This document shows, piece after piece, positions 42,237 through 53,690 of a DNA stretch of 64,000 bases; positions within the stretch are counted from its first letter, which is position 1; each line of letters opens with the position of its first letter. Made by a program: the position numbers and the translations under genes. Origin of the DNA: Adiantum capillus-veneris (Eukaryota > Streptophyta > Polypodiopsida > Polypodiales > Pteridaceae); assembly GCA_014529385.2 (NCBI GenBank), contig CM043958.1:85851525-85915524 (forward strand), in the 5' to 3' direction. Below the pieces are notes generated by a model. The model did not search any database. It saw only the letters and a list, made by a program, of their open reading frames with translations, and was not told the origin of the DNA.

Positions 42237-42484
42237 CAATGCTAATGACCGTGATGATGCTTTTGACGTATGAGTGTCTCTATTAGGAAGTGGATGCTGG
42301 TCCCTTTTCGCCTTCTTCAGTTCCTTTCTTGATTCTGACTTTGAAAGCTTCCTATCTCTCTGGTCAGGTGGTACCATCTTATCACCTTGCTTTGGCACAA
42401 TCTCTGACTGCGTAATGGTTCTGGGAGTCTTCCTTCTAACAAGTGCCTTCCTCTCTTCAAGGTTTAAGACTGCTTTCTCTTCAC
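42237..42484 (-). CDS. NOC3: NOC3 exon (charged N-terminal linker)
   Basis: The exon encodes about 82 residues rich in Lys, Arg and Glu, including K-S-E-S-R-K-E-L-K-K-A-K-R. NOC3 proteins have a similar basic segment before the NOC3p domain. The acceptor is TCTCGTAG/GT. The donor I chose, GCATTG/GTCATT, is weak but is the only nearby GT that keeps phase 0 with the exon at 42145. Upstream exons coding for the N terminus are not found up to base 64000, so the intron 5' of this exon exceeds 21.5 kb. Similarity here is compositional and positional rather than residue by residue. Confidence 0.7.
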
Positions 42485-42525
42485 CTACGAGATTTTAAGC
42501 AAACCAAAAATGAAAAAACAAAACA

Positions 42526-42668
42526 CAATTAGGACCTGAGGGGCATTTGATACCCTCATACCACAAAGAAACTCTGTCTACTTGTATTTGATACCATCAT
42601 AGACAATTAGGACCTCAGGGGCATTTGATACCATCATACCACAAAGAAACTCTTGTCTACTTGTGGAT
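42526..42668. repeat. Imperfect tandem duplication in intron
   Basis: AATTAGGACCTGAGGGGCAT and about 50 following bases recur from about 42605 with few differences. Confidence 0.75.
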
Positions 42669-43080
42669 ATATAAAATCCTAATCTCTCATTAACTGGATG
42701 CCAAAAATGAGCTTGAAACCCTGCGATAGAGGAAGTGCAATACATCCCAATAGTCAAGGAAAAACTCCCTAGTGAGGCCTCACCCATACAACAAGCAACA
42801 TCAATACCTACTAGGGCATCATGCCTCTCTCTGTCTAGGCCAAGAATGAATTTCTCTTCAGCGGAGTGAATCGGGGCTCGGTGAATGACGAAATCTCCTC
42901 CCTGGCATGAAGCATGTCCTCAATGGTCGGCAACGTTGTGTACAAATCAGAATAGAACTCGGTAGCAATCTCCAAAACTCTGTCCAAATCCTTGCACACA
43001 TGCCCATCTAAGTCTCTTACAGCACGAAGAGTGGTACTAGGAGCTCCCTCCTTAAATCCCAATTCACCCCATCCACCTTA
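42669..43080 (-). pseudogene. LINE-5 fragment, N-terminal RT side
   Basis: Minus-strand frame 43062-42835 reads L-R-A-V-R-D-L-D-G and A-T-E-F-Y-S-D-L-Y-T-T-L-P, the segment found between endonuclease and RT in plant LINEs. Downstream fragments are too decayed to place. Confidence 0.6.
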
Positions 43081-43512
43081 ACAATCCTGTTAAAGTTATG
43101 CATCTCAAGTGAATGCCTTGTATGATCCTTTTTAATTATTTTGTCATTTTAAGGTATTATCTACTTAAATAACATGATGGATTGGTCAGGCAATTCAATT
43201 CAGGGGTATATAAGAAACCCCGGGCCCATGTAATAGTCATCTAATTCATTGTGGAGTCTGTTGGTTCTCTTTTTCTATCACAAACTGCTCACGTGTCAAG
43301 CATTGAAGACGAACGGGGTTAGGACTCTCAGATCTTAACTCTAGCCAACCTACACATCCTGGCCGTGGGTAACAAAAGAAGCAGCAGAAGAAGCACAAGA
43401 AGACCTACCAACTCATTGAAGATGGCCAAGGTCAGGATAAAATCCAAACCATGCCCAACTTAACAGATCACGACCGAGGGGAAACCCCCCCCAACCCCCA
43501 CCCCCTTCCCGG
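43081..43512. other. Possible LTR or promoter-like fragment
   Basis: No coding sequence is seen. A GGGTATATAAG box at about 43204 and a CTCT/TTCT-rich leader suggest an old LTR, but no partner repeat is in the window. Confidence 0.3.
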
Positions 43513-43711
43513 ATCACAAATTGCGCAAAGAGTGCTGATGTGGCATGTTGTACGGACAGATCCACGATTTGCGGAACTGCATGCTAACGTGGCAGCGTTG
43601 TACGGAGGCCCTCTGGGCATGAGCTTTTGGACCAGAAGCTTTTGGAAGACTGACTTACTTTTCATGTAACTGCTTTTGGACAGGCCCAGGGCCTTTAAAT
43701 AAGTGTGTTGG

Positions 43712-43767
<56 letters not shown>

Positions 43768-43987
43768 GCATGATACCCGCGGGAGAAGCATGTACTTGGT
43801 GAAAGCGATATAAAGAAATACCAACAGGGGTGCCACAGATTGAGCCATAATGCCATTGCCATCTGGGAGTGGATCTCCGCCACTCCGTGTCTCGCGTGGA
43901 TTCTCTCTTTCAGTCCGGTTGCTTTGAAGTGCCTAAAGTCTGTTCAGATTTTTCTTTTCAGTTGACACGTGGTGCCATCGCGTTACA
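43513..43987 (+). repeat. C3 5' LTR
   Basis: The start is near GGATCACAAATTGCG, probably a decayed TGTCACAAATTGC, and the end is CATCGCGTTACA. It includes a CT microsatellite (43714-43766) and the sequence TATAAAGAAATACC with GGGGTGCCA, related to the block in other B/C LTRs. Confidence 0.75.
43714..43766. repeat. CT microsatellite in C3 LTR
   Basis: About 53 bp of perfect CT repeat. Confidence 0.97.
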
Positions 43988-44003
43988 GTGGTATCAGAGC
44001 TAC
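43988..44003 (+). promoter_or_regulatory. C3 primer-binding site
   Basis: GTGGTATCAGAGCTAC follows the LTR. TGGTATCAGAGC is the classic initiator-tRNA-Met site. Confidence 0.85.
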
Positions 44004-44632
44004 AGCCGTGTGCCTTTCTAAAAGCATACCAGTCCTCCCAAGAACATACAAAGTGTTTCTGGATTCGACAAAGTACCTGCAGTTCCTACTCAATGAGCTC
44101 CGCGACATACTCTCAAAACATCCTCAACAAAATCTCCCAGTTCTGCAGAGTTTTCAGCAATTCCTCAACTACATGTTGCCACCTCTAATGCCTCAGGAAG
44201 TTCCTCCTCCTCCGGCACCAGAAAGCACAAGAGCCTCTTCTCGACAACCTACTTAGTCGTCAATTCCGATCGGGGAAGTTTTCAAAAACATGGTTGAATC
44301 ATCTGATCTATTTCGAGTGCAAACGCCGTTGCCACCACCTCCCCCAACTCCATTTGGATACAATGGTTGGATCCCTCATGGTTTCCCCTACTATTATCCA
44401 CATCCTGGATTTGCACTTAATCAACCAAAGGACTTCAAGGATAGTGGATCTATGGTAAAAATTTTCACCTTTTCCGGCATGAAAGATGGGAAGAAAGCCT
44501 TACAATTTCGGCAGCAATTTGACAACATCTATGCCTTGGGGAACTACACAAAAGAATCCAAGATCTCTTGAGCCACGGGATTTCTCAAAGATAATGCTAT
44601 GCAGTGGTGTTCTTGTAAAACATGGCAGCGGA
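44004..44632 (+). pseudogene. C3 gag, N-terminal part
   Basis: Frames 43969-44256 and 44290-44571 give Q-N-L-P-V-L-Q-S-F-Q-Q-F, a proline-rich segment, then F-T-F-S-G-M-K-D-G-K-K-A-L-Q-F and Y-A-L-G-N-Y-T-K-E-S-K-I, the Ty3/Gypsy gag start. A stop lies at 44572. C1 interrupts it at 44633. The flank resumes at 58710, and only about 70 bp there could still be gag. Confidence 0.75.
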
Positions 44633-45240
44633 TGTCACAAGACGGGCACCATGTGCCAATAGAAAAGAACACACTGAATAGACTTTAAGCACTTCAATAA
44701 CAACTAAAACTGAAATAGAGAGAGCACACGCGACATGGAGTGGCGGAATTCCACCCCAGAGAGTATTGGCCCCAAACCTTGGCGCCCCTTTCGGTATTTC
44801 TTTATATTGCATCATCAAAGTACAAGCCGATACTCCATCCTCTGCACCTTCATCTAGAAGCAGACCCAAGAATGAGCCCATGGCCTCATATTTAAAGGCC
44901 CTAGACCCAAAAGCAATTTACATGAAAAGCCTTAAACTCAAAAGCAATTGGTACAAAAGCATCTTGTCCAAAAGCTGTCAACGCAAATTATGGAAATCCG
45001 TACAGTGCCACGTCAACACCTATCAATGCAAGTCACGGAAATCCGTACAGTCTGCCATGTCAGCAACCAGCATGAAATGCGGGATTCTGTACAGTCTGCC
45101 TCGTCAACAGTCAGCGAGAAGTGCGGGATTCTGTACAGTCTGCTGCTTCTGCTTCTGCTTCGGCTTCTTCACTTAGGGTTTAGGCCCCTGCGCCGATGGC
45201 TCCGTTCTTCGGTGGCTTGACGCGTCAGCAATTTGTGACA
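44633..45240 (-). repeat. C1 3' LTR
   Basis: 608 bp, from TGTCACAAGACGGG (plus) to AATTTGTGACA. It contains the reverse of the shared B/C block near 44765-44815. Confidence 0.88.
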
Positions 45241-45697
45241 TCCCCCCTTCTTGAAAGAAAGTAATCGTCCGCAATTACGACATATCTGCAAAACAACTCA
45301 AGTTAGCTCAAAAAAAATTCCGAGGGACAATCAGTTTGCTCTTTTTTTTTTGTTAAGGAGTTGGCTTCTCCTTTCGGCTCTTTTGTTGAGGAGTTGGCTT
45401 CTCCTTTCGTCCATATCAAAACTCTTGATATTCAAGCATAGTAAAATTAGCCATCACACCCAGACCGCACTGATCTACCATGGGTGTCTTGATGCACTAA
45501 AATTACATACCTAGGCAATCTCATCCAATTAGGAATATTCAGTGGTTGGCACATCATAATGCAACACAAATGCTTACATATGCATGTGACAAGACATAGA
45601 AACATAAAGCCGCCGATGAACACTTCCCCCACAAATAACCATCGAGGTCCGGGCCATGAGCTGTTCAACTCCTCCCCTCATCACTCCTCCCGCAGAT
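45241..45697 (-). other. C1 polypurine tract and 3' internal region
   Basis: The reverse of TCCCCCCTTCTT next to the LTR is the purine tract. The following 450 bp match the 3' internal region of C5 (61417-61915), including a GGAGTTGGCTTCTCCTTT repeat. There is no coding sequence. Confidence 0.75.
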
Positions 45698-46263
45698 TGT
45701 CACAAATGGGTGACGTGGCATGGCCCCGAGACACTCATACACTGGGGCAACAGACCCGGACACCCCGAAACTGCGCAACAGTAGACACGTGGCAGCTATA
45801 AGACAATCCCAGAAATTTTGCCGGATTTCACGTTGACAGTAATGACGTGACCTGCCGTACGGATCTCCGCTTTTCACGCTGACAGTGTACGAAAATCAGC
45901 TTTTTGCGCTAGCTAAAAAATTGGCAGCTTTTGGCAATAAGTTGCTTTATTTTTTAAGGCTTTTCACTTACAGCTTTTGAGGCTTTGCTTTTGGGCACCC
46001 CTTGTAACTTATAAATAAGTGGACAAGGCCCTCACTCCTTAGAGCATCTCGACGCGAAGTCTGAGAGTGAGAACCCTCCCACTCTCTTATACTTTGAACA
46101 CAAATTAATACAAAAAAAGGGACACCAATCTTTGGGGCCAATATCTCTAGGCACGGAACTCCGTCGGGCCATGTCGAATCAAGTGTGAATTGTGAACTGT
46201 TTTGAAGTGAATCTTTGTTGTGTCGCGGTAGAATCTTGACTTGGAGTGTCCAAGTTTGTTACA
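45698..46263 (+). repeat. C4 5' LTR
   Basis: 566 bp, TGTCACAAATGGG to AAGTTTGTTACA. It includes GGGACACCAATCTTTGGGGC, a variant of the shared B/C block. Confidence 0.85.
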
Positions 46264-46416
46264 GTGGTATCAGAGTGCGGGAGATCAATACGAAGATTCG
46301 CATGAAGAGTGCGGCCCACCTCGGCCTACTCAGGCAGATATCGAAGAGATGGAACGTCGATAATTGGTTGACGACGCAACAAAGATGATGATCAACATTG
46401 CGAAGGATCCAAAATT

Positions 46417-47324
46417 TTGCAAATTTTGACTCAGACATCGTTCAACGAGGTGCACACTCAGTGGCAGAAGGCCACAGATTCACCCCTCAAACTGGCACTC
46501 AAGAAACCTCCTACTCCAAGGATGTTTATAGAGCAAGAATTGGAAGAGGTGGTTGATACACGGATTACTCAGCTTTTTGGCGCGAACAACAAAGCCAAAA
46601 AGCACGAAAAAAAGGTAGAAGAAAGGAACTTACTTCTCGGGTTATTTGGGTCGTCAATCTACTTTTGCCTCGACAAGAAAGCAATAGAAGCGAGTGCGAT
46701 TTGAAGGAGTATCCAGTTCTTCTTCTTCTTCTTCTTCTTCTAACAGTTCTTCTAGCTCTTCTGACTCGAGCGAAGAAGATAGGAAAGGAAAAAAGCAAAG
46801 CAAAAAGTAAAGCTTCAGAAAGGGCAAGAAAAAGGCAAAGAAGCCTAAGTTTCGCCCAGTTTCTGACAATTCTACAGAGAACTCGTCTTCAGATAGTTTG
46901 GACTCCAACAATCACAGATTTTACGCAAAGAAGAAGCATTTCTATAAAGCCAACCAATATGACTTCCTCGAAGATAAAAGCAAGAAAGTTCGAGAATTTA
47001 AAGGTGGACAGTCAATTAAGTTTGACACTTTTTCTGGATTCCGAGATGCTTGGAGGCTTTGGCCTTCATACAGTAGTTTGATATAGCTTTCTCTGGAGGG
47101 CATTACTGAGAGCACTCCAAGATTCGGAGAGCTACCTCTTTCTTCAAGGGAAACGCTCGAACATGGTGGTCCACTCTTCTATTGAACAAGAAAGCGCCAG
47201 TTAAATGGCTGAAATTTAAAAGGCTTTTTATTTCTTCTTGGCTGAATCGAGAGTATGAACGAGATATGTAAACTGCTTGGAATCATCTTCGGATGACCAA
47301 GAGAGATTCTTTGGGCGCATATTG
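46417..47324 (+). pseudogene. C4 gag, N-terminal part
   Basis: Broken frames include S-F-N-E-V-H-T-Q-W-Q-K-A, Ser- and Lys-rich segments, and F-D-T-F-S-G-F-R-D-A-W like a gypsy gag start. Stops and frame changes are frequent. The Copia-type element interrupts it after TATTG (47320-47324). Confidence 0.7.
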
Positions 47325-47646
47325 TGTTAGGAATTGGATCGTGCTAGCTAGGGTGGATGAAAGAGAAACATAGTGTCAATGCGTGAGTGTGTGTATAAGC
47401 AAGATTATCACTCAAGTGAATTAGGTTCCAAGATAGAATTAGCTTGGACTCATAAACACAATCTTGAGTATTGACTTAGCTTAGCACAAGCTCACCATAG
47501 ACAAGCATGTAGTGCAAAATAGAGTTGTTGTTTATTCATTCATGAAATGAGCTTTAAGTAGCTCTACAGCCTTGCTCCACAGCATGTGGGATAAATCCAC
47601 TCTCCTCTCCTTGACTCACACTTTAGGACAAGGCTCACACTTTACA
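47325..47646 (-). repeat. Copia-type element 3' LTR
   Basis: 322 bp, the partner of 49615-49936. Confidence 0.95.
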
Positions 47647-47694
47647 ATCCTCCCCTTGAGGTTTGGACTATGACAAGATACTGAAGATGCATGA

Positions 47695-47870
47695 TCCACA
47701 CAGGCTAACAAAATCCACATAGGATGGTGATATCCACACAGGAAAATAAAGTCCACAAAGGATGGTGATATCCACACAGGATGATAAAATCCACACAAGA
47801 AAAATCCACAAAGGATGGTGATATCCACACAGGATGATGAAATCCACACAGGAAAAAGTCCTCCCCTACA
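47695..47870. repeat. Short tandem repeats inside the Copia-type element
   Basis: Repeats of about 18-36 bp built on GATGGTGATATCCACACAGG. The minus-strand frame gives a W-I-S-P-S-F-V-D-F type repeat that I do not regard as a gene. Confidence 0.8.
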
Positions 47871-48589
47871 AGTAGAGAGTCTGCATCTTCAAAATGGGTC
47901 TTCATAAAAGACAACGTTGCTCTCGTCTTCATCCTTTTTGTCTTCTACTATGTGAGTTGATCCTTTGTCAGGTCTCTTGCCTTCGTTGCTTCTATTGTTG
48001 CTTTCAACTGCTTCATGGTCTTTGACTTCGTATCCTCCCCTCGAACGAGTGCTTCTGTCCCCCCTTTTGTTGTGCAATCAGGCTTTATTCCATGCGTCAT
48101 AATGACATGCAACAATATGCTAAAATATCCTATGAAAAGGTTTATGCGAAAAATTAATGCTTTCTCTTCCATCTTGGTCATACTCCCGAGAGCCCAAGCA
48201 TGCGGTGTTTCTCATACACTTTGTCACAAAATCTTCACACATGGAGAGATTTTAGCAATTTGAAGACTCTCCAATGCCAATGTCTATCCCACTACAAAAG
48301 CACATAATGTCATCCATGTAGACAAATACAATTACATACATTGCAAGAAATTGTTGTGCTTGGCTGTAAGATCAATGTGTACTTTGGATTTTCCCTTCAA
48401 TGTAAAGCTCCTCTTCATCGTCAGTGAAGCCCCTCTTCACAGATAGGGGAAATGACACTTTGATTTTGCTTTTGATGCTCAAAAGAATTCCTTGAAGCTT
48501 GGTAATAAATTTGTTGCCGTAATGCCGTAAGCTTGGTAGCCCTTGGAGTGCCTGATAAGATCTTGAGGAAGGCTTTGAAATCTCTTGGA

Positions 48590-49100
48590 GGTGCTACTCC
48601 GTGGGAGTAGGTTCTTGTCAGGCTCTCGGAGGCTTGAGGCAGTATGCGCGTGGGAATGCAGGCCTGTTAAGGGCCGAGAGATGTGAGGAATGCCGCGGGA
48701 TGGCTTGCTTGATTGGAGCTCTTGCGGCTCGGGAGCAGGACCTCAGCAGGCGTGGGAAGGGGGGCCCAAGAGGGGCGGACCCGAAAATCCCCTTAAAAGG
48801 GGTTGAGCGCGTGGGGTCAGGCCAGTCAGGCGGGCGCATGCGCGGGCAGTCGGCCGGTTGCTGCGAGCAGTCACCAGGGACCGTCGGATGGACGCACGCA
48901 GCGGGTTTTTTAGGCCTTGCAGCCGGCCGGTGGCGGACCCGCCTTCAAAAAAGGTTGGAATTTATCGCATGCCTCAAATCCGCCGGCCTTGCTCATTTGA
49001 TGAAGCCCTCGTTGAACCCACGACCTTCCAAAGCCACACTAAATGTAGTGCTCAAGCTAAGCCAAGGGGGCCATTGGGCTCCACGTGGGTAATAGGCCAA
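48590..49100. other. GC-rich block in the Copia-type element
   Basis: About 500 bp much richer in G+C than the rest of the element, with a perfect CCCCTTAAAAGGGG palindrome near 48789-48802. Open frames here (48601-49106) have no recognised similarity. Confidence 0.6.
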
Positions 49101-49614
49101 AAATAGGATATTTTAACTCGGTTCTGCAGAGCTTCTCCCACACAAACTCACACACACACCTAAATATAGGCAAAATTGAGGATGAAGTTTAAGACGTTTT
49201 TGAGCTCGGATTGCAAAGCTTGAAGGCTCTATGGAAAGCTTGCGTCGAGCACTTCGAGATGAGGTGAGCAATGCAAAAGGAAAATGAGTTTAATGAATTT
49301 AATTGAAGAGGCAAATGATGCAAAAATTGACGCAAAAAAGGCAATCTAAAATGCAATTCAAAGGATGCTAATCCTCTCCCTAATCAAGTCTACCTAGCCA
49401 TGGAGGGTAGTGGCCTCTTGGGTGTGCCAAGGACATGCCCACACATAGCTAGATTAGTGCTTAATTAGTGAGATATGCAACTTAACTATGAAAATGTTAA
49501 TGGGCCGTGACAACAATAATGAAATGCTAATTGATCTAATGGAGATGCTAATAATTAACACACACTAATGCATAATGACAATCCTAGCTAGCACACCATG
49601 GCTCTGATACCAAA

Positions 49615-49936
49615 TGTTAGGAATTGAATCGTGCTAGCTAGGGTGGATGAAAGAGAAACATAGTGTCAATGCGTGAGTGTGCGTGTAAGCAAGATTATCA
49701 CTCAAGTGAATTACGTTCCAAGATAGAATTAGCTTGGACTCATAAACACAATCTTGAGTATTGACTTAGCTTAGCACAAACTCACCATAGACAAGCATGT
49801 AGTGCAAAATAGAGTTGTTGTTTATTCATTCATGAAATGAGCTTTAAGTAGCTCCACAGCCTTGCTCCACAGCATGTGGGATAAATCCACTCTCCTCACC
49901 TTGACTCACACTTTAGGACAAAGCTCACACTTTACA
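49615..49936 (-). repeat. Copia-type element 5' LTR
   Basis: 322 bp. The adjoining initiator-tRNA-Met primer site lies at 49600-49612. Confidence 0.95.
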
Positions 49937-49941
49937 TATTG

Positions 49942-50352
49942 CGAGAGATTTTGGAGCTCTTTTCTACCAACTTCTTCATTTAAGAAGATCTCGTTTAAAG
50001 AACAGATTGAGCGGTTTTGTTGCGGACTTCCTACAGAGATCCGAGATCACTGCTTAGAGCAAAAGTCAGATTCTATTCAAGATTTGATGGGTCATGCGAA
50101 ACGGGGTTTTGCCATACATTCAGGCAACCTGACTTACCCCACACATGAGATCATGACTCAAAGAACCGAACAGACTTCTAATAATGAAAGTAAAAAGAAG
50201 AAGAGCCCCCAAGAAAAGAAAAATAAGGATTCACGAACCCGGCTCACTCTTCGGGAGAGAGCCAACTACATCAAAGAGGGGAAGTGTTTTGGATGCGGGG
50301 AACATGGGCACATCTCCGCGAAGTGCCTTGGTTCCAGATTGCATGGGTACTG
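49942..50352 (+). pseudogene. C4 gag end with zinc knuckle
   Basis: The frame gives I-E-R-F-C-C-G-L-P-T-E-I-R-D-H, a Lys-rich linker and an intact knuckle C-F-G-C-G-E-H-G-H-I-S-A-K-C. Confidence 0.85.
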
Positions 50353-50383
50353 ACCCAAGCACGGTTGATGAAAGTACAGAACT

Positions 50384-50884
50384 TTGCCGAGCTTGGGGCT
50401 AAGTGAAAGATCAAGAACCCTAATTTTCTTTGATGGAGGAGCCAAGGCCAGCTTCATTTCACCTGAATTGGCCGCGCGGCTCGAGATTCCACCCGATCGG
50501 ATGGGACCACAAGCAGAGGCAGTTCTAGCAACACCCGGCAAGGACGTGGCCATTACACCTGTCATTGGCAAACTTCGGTTGCATTGTCAAGGGTATTTGG
50601 GACACAAGGACTTCTACATAATGCCCTTGGAAGGTTGTGATGTCCTCCTAGGAGTCCCTTGGTACCATAAGAACAACACCGTGGTCGATTATCGGCCGAA
50701 GAAAGCGACATTGACTACTGAAAAGGGCCGATACATTGTACTTGATGTGAAACTTAAGGGCGAATCTGTCCCTATTGTATCGGCTTCGGCCGTTTTGAAA
50801 TTAATGAAATCCAGTCTATTTGTTTACTCGATCTTTTTGAAAGAGTTGAATGATGAACATAGGACAAATATGTATGAAACTTGA
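50384..50884 (+). pseudogene. C4 protease
   Basis: The 166-codon frame has F-F-D-G-G-A-K-A-S-F-I, where D-S/T-G-A is expected, then L-E-G-C-D-V-L-L-G-V-P-W and K-G-E-S-V-P-I-V-S-A-S. The layout is identical to B1. The active-site change to D-G-G probably abolishes activity. Confidence 0.8.
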
Positions 50885-50929
50885 TAAAGAACGCTAAGAT
50901 TTTCTCTACACTCATGCCGATTGCTTTTC

Positions 50930-51305
50930 TGAGGACCTGCCAGGCCATTTGCCATCAGCTCATCCTGAGGATCATACCATTGATCTGATACCTGGAAGCA
51001 CACCACCGAACCGTGTGAGCCGAGCCCAAAATGAAGAGATTATGAACCAAGTGAAAGACGTCTTGGAAAAGGGTCTTATCCAACCGAGCACTTCACCTTA
51101 CTGCTCTCCGATGTTGGTTTTGAAGAAATACGGATCTTGGAGAACGTGCATTGATTATAGAGCTCTCAACAAAATCACCATCAAGAATAGATTTTCAATT
51201 CCTAGGATCGATGATATTCTAGACCGACTAACAGGGATCCTTTTGTTTCAGCAGGATTGATTTGAAGAGTGGATATCATCAGATCCGAATCGCGCCAAGA
51301 GACGT
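50930..51305 (+). pseudogene. C4 RT, N-terminal half
   Basis: Motifs: [38 protein letters not shown] and [11 protein letters not shown]. It is cut by A3 within the codons for D-V-Y-K, whose remainder is at 56400. Confidence 0.85.
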
Positions 51306-51310
51306 CTACA

Positions 51311-52033
51311 TGTCACGTGACACATCCAACCCTATGTGTCCGTGGACAAAAGCTACAGCACGACAAGGGTTCAATCAGTCCAGTTAGTCTAAATTTAGAA
51401 GTGTTCTGGCACTTTTGTGAGTCTGTTCGCAGACCGTGCATGACCAGTCACTTAGCTCTAGTTGCACACAGTATGATCATAAGCATTCCCATCAGAATCC
51501 TTAAGGGAAATTTTCCAGTGCATATAGCCTATTTTACCTATTTTTGACATTTTTCACTTATTATTTTTTAGTAACTTTTGTTGGAAAGTAGGTAGGGCAA
51601 ATTGAGTAAGTTTGTATATTAGCAAACCTAGACTAGCACTAATTGGCAGAAGAGGCAGCAGGAGCCCAAGCTCAGCAAGCAACTTCTCAAGCAAGAACCC
51701 CTTGGTGGTTTCTCTCGAAGCAAGATTTCCCCTAGCCTAGAGTTTTCCATCAACCCATGATCCAAACCCACATCGCCAGAAGATCCCAGAACTAGCGTTT
51801 TTGAAGCAAGCACTCATCGCCAAGAGGTCCTCAGCCCTGGCGTTTTTCAGGAGCCTAGCGTTTCCAGATTTGCAGCCTTTGAGCATGGCGATTTTCAGCA
51901 GATGAAGACTTGCAGTTTTCAGCCCTCATAGCATCAGATTTTAAGCGACAAAGATCAGCAGAAATCAGCCCCAATTCAGCATTTTGATTTGCAGCAGATT
52001 TCAGCCTAGAGCGTTTTTGGACAACAGATAAAG
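51311..52033 (+). repeat. A3 5' LTR, truncated
   Basis: It starts with the palindrome TGTCACGTGACA. It matches the 3' LTR up to GGACAACAGATAAAGA and then jumps to leader sequence CTCGGGTGAAGAG. Confidence 0.88.
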
Positions 52034-52137
52034 AACTCGGGTGAAGAGAAGATCCTTCTCAAACACAGATTGCAAGCGAAAGAAAACCCTCAAGAACCCA
52101 AGTTCCTCGTGAACTTAAGAGCCAAAGATCATAGTGC

Positions 52138-53654
52138 ATGGTCATCACCCGAAGTGGAATGGATACTTCGCATACAGGTGATGAGCATGAGAGAGGCGAC
52201 GAAGAATTTTCCCCACCAAGAGATTTTTCCGACCCTCCCCCTTCACCATCTATGCCACAAATTGTACCAAATCCTATGGAGGTGATGGTCAAGACGATGA
52301 TGGACATGATGGCTAAACAAGAAGCGACTCGCATTGCCTTGGAACGCAAGCGCGACAAACGAAAAGAAAGAAAAGCACAAAGAAAGGAGGAAGCTAAAGC
52401 AAGACGAGCGGCCTGGGAGGCCGATCGGGAGGCTCAAAGAGCGGCCTTGGAGGCCGATCGGGAGGCTCAAAGAGAACTCCGCACTCAAGAATTGGTTCGA
52501 CAAATACTTGCCTCGAAGTCCGAACCAGCCAAAGATCATGGGAGTTCCTCAAGTGGCGCAAGCCACGATGCGGATTCCAACAACCCAGTCACAGAGAAGT
52601 TGACTTTCAGTAAGTATGATGGTAAGATGGATGCTACGGTTATTCATTCTTGGTTGCATCAATTTAATGTTTATTTTGCGACAGCTAAGAAGACAGGAAA
52701 TAGCAAAGTTTTGACGGCAGCCATGTACCTTGTCGTGATGCCATCAATTGGTACCACGCATGACAAGAGGCACAGTTAGCCACGCACCTAGAGGAAGCCG
52801 ACGAATTCACGCCCCTTTCCTTCAATTGGGCTGATTTCCAAGACAAGCTCAAGGCGCGGTTTATGCCACCTCAATATCTCGCACGATTGAAGGACCATTG
52901 GCACGCTCTCAAGCAAAATGGTATGCCAGTTATGTCTTTCTCTAATCGTGTTTTGTAGCTAGGTACCCAATTACGCAAGTCGGATGATGAACGCAAAGAG
53001 GCATTCCTTTTTGTGTTAGACGACTATATCAAGTTTGATGTAGAAGTCTTCGACCCAATCGATCTCAACAAGGCCGTAGCGATTGCTCTCGCACAAGAGA
53101 TGAAGCACAACAAGGGAAAGCCTAAGGAGAATAAGGCTTCCACAAGTACCTCTCAGACTTCTCAGAACAATAAGAACGGAAAGAATGGTAAGAACGGTAA
53201 CTCTTCTAACCAATCTTCCAGCAGTCTCTCGGAAAAGAATTCTTCCGATGAACCTAAGAGTAAGGCTAACACAATTGCTAAACCTAAGCTTACTCCATAT
53301 GAAAAGGTAGCACAAGGAATTTTAGGAGGATACATCACGTCGGAAGAGCAAAGCACTTATTCTAAGGAAGGTCGTTGTTTTCATTGTCACATTAAGGGTC
53401 ACATAAAAAGAACATGTCTTAAGCTCGACTCTAATGAATCTAAAGAATCCACAGAACCCACTTCCTCTGTCAATGCAATTAATGATAACACGAGTGTGCC
53501 CCAAATTTCTCCTGACCCTCCCATTGATGAGTCTCTCATTAAATGTTATGGTCATATGATGGGGCAACGTTTTGTCATATTGTTTGACCCAGGTAGTATG
53601 CATGATGTGATCAGTCTCTCTCTTGTTGAGAAAGCCCGCCTAGAGGTTAGTTAG
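52138..53654 (+). pseudogene. A3 gag and zinc knuckle
   Basis: The first frame (52138-52779) has M-V-I-T-R-S-G-M-D-T, a proline-rich segment, a coiled coil with two A-A-L/W-E-A-D-R-E-A-Q-R units, and Y-D-G-K-M-D-A-T. The capsid part follows in another frame (N-W-A-D-F-Q-D-K-L-K-A-R-F). The second frame (53013-53654) has an Asn/Lys/Ser-rich linker, an intact knuckle C-F-H-C-H-I-K-G-H-I-K-R-T-C and the start of the protease, L-F-D-P-G-S, where Pro replaces the usual Ser/Thr. A stop at 53652 ends it. Confidence 0.82.
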
Positions 53655-53690
53655 AAATCTCCTCTCGAGGTCTCTGGCTTCGCTCCAGGT

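Larger units (their letters stand above)
47325..49936 (-). mobile_element. Copia-type LTR element, deletion derivative
   Basis: Two 322-bp LTRs (47325-47646 and 49615-49936) start TGTTAGGAATTG and end CACTTTACA. The flanks are TATTG (47320-47324 and 49937-49941). A purine tract (reverse of ATCCTCCCCTTGAG at 47647) and a primer site reading GGCTCTGATACCA on the plus strand (49600-49612) show minus orientation. The internal 1,968 bp keep only an RT trace with V-Y-M-D-D-I near 48297-48345. The two LTRs differ at few positions, so the insertion is fairly recent. Confidence 0.88.

Noticed and set aside
47616-47932. Repetitive Trp/Ser/Val frames that look like a repeat protein
   Set aside because: They come from short tandem DNA repeats beside the Copia-type LTR in two overlapping frames.
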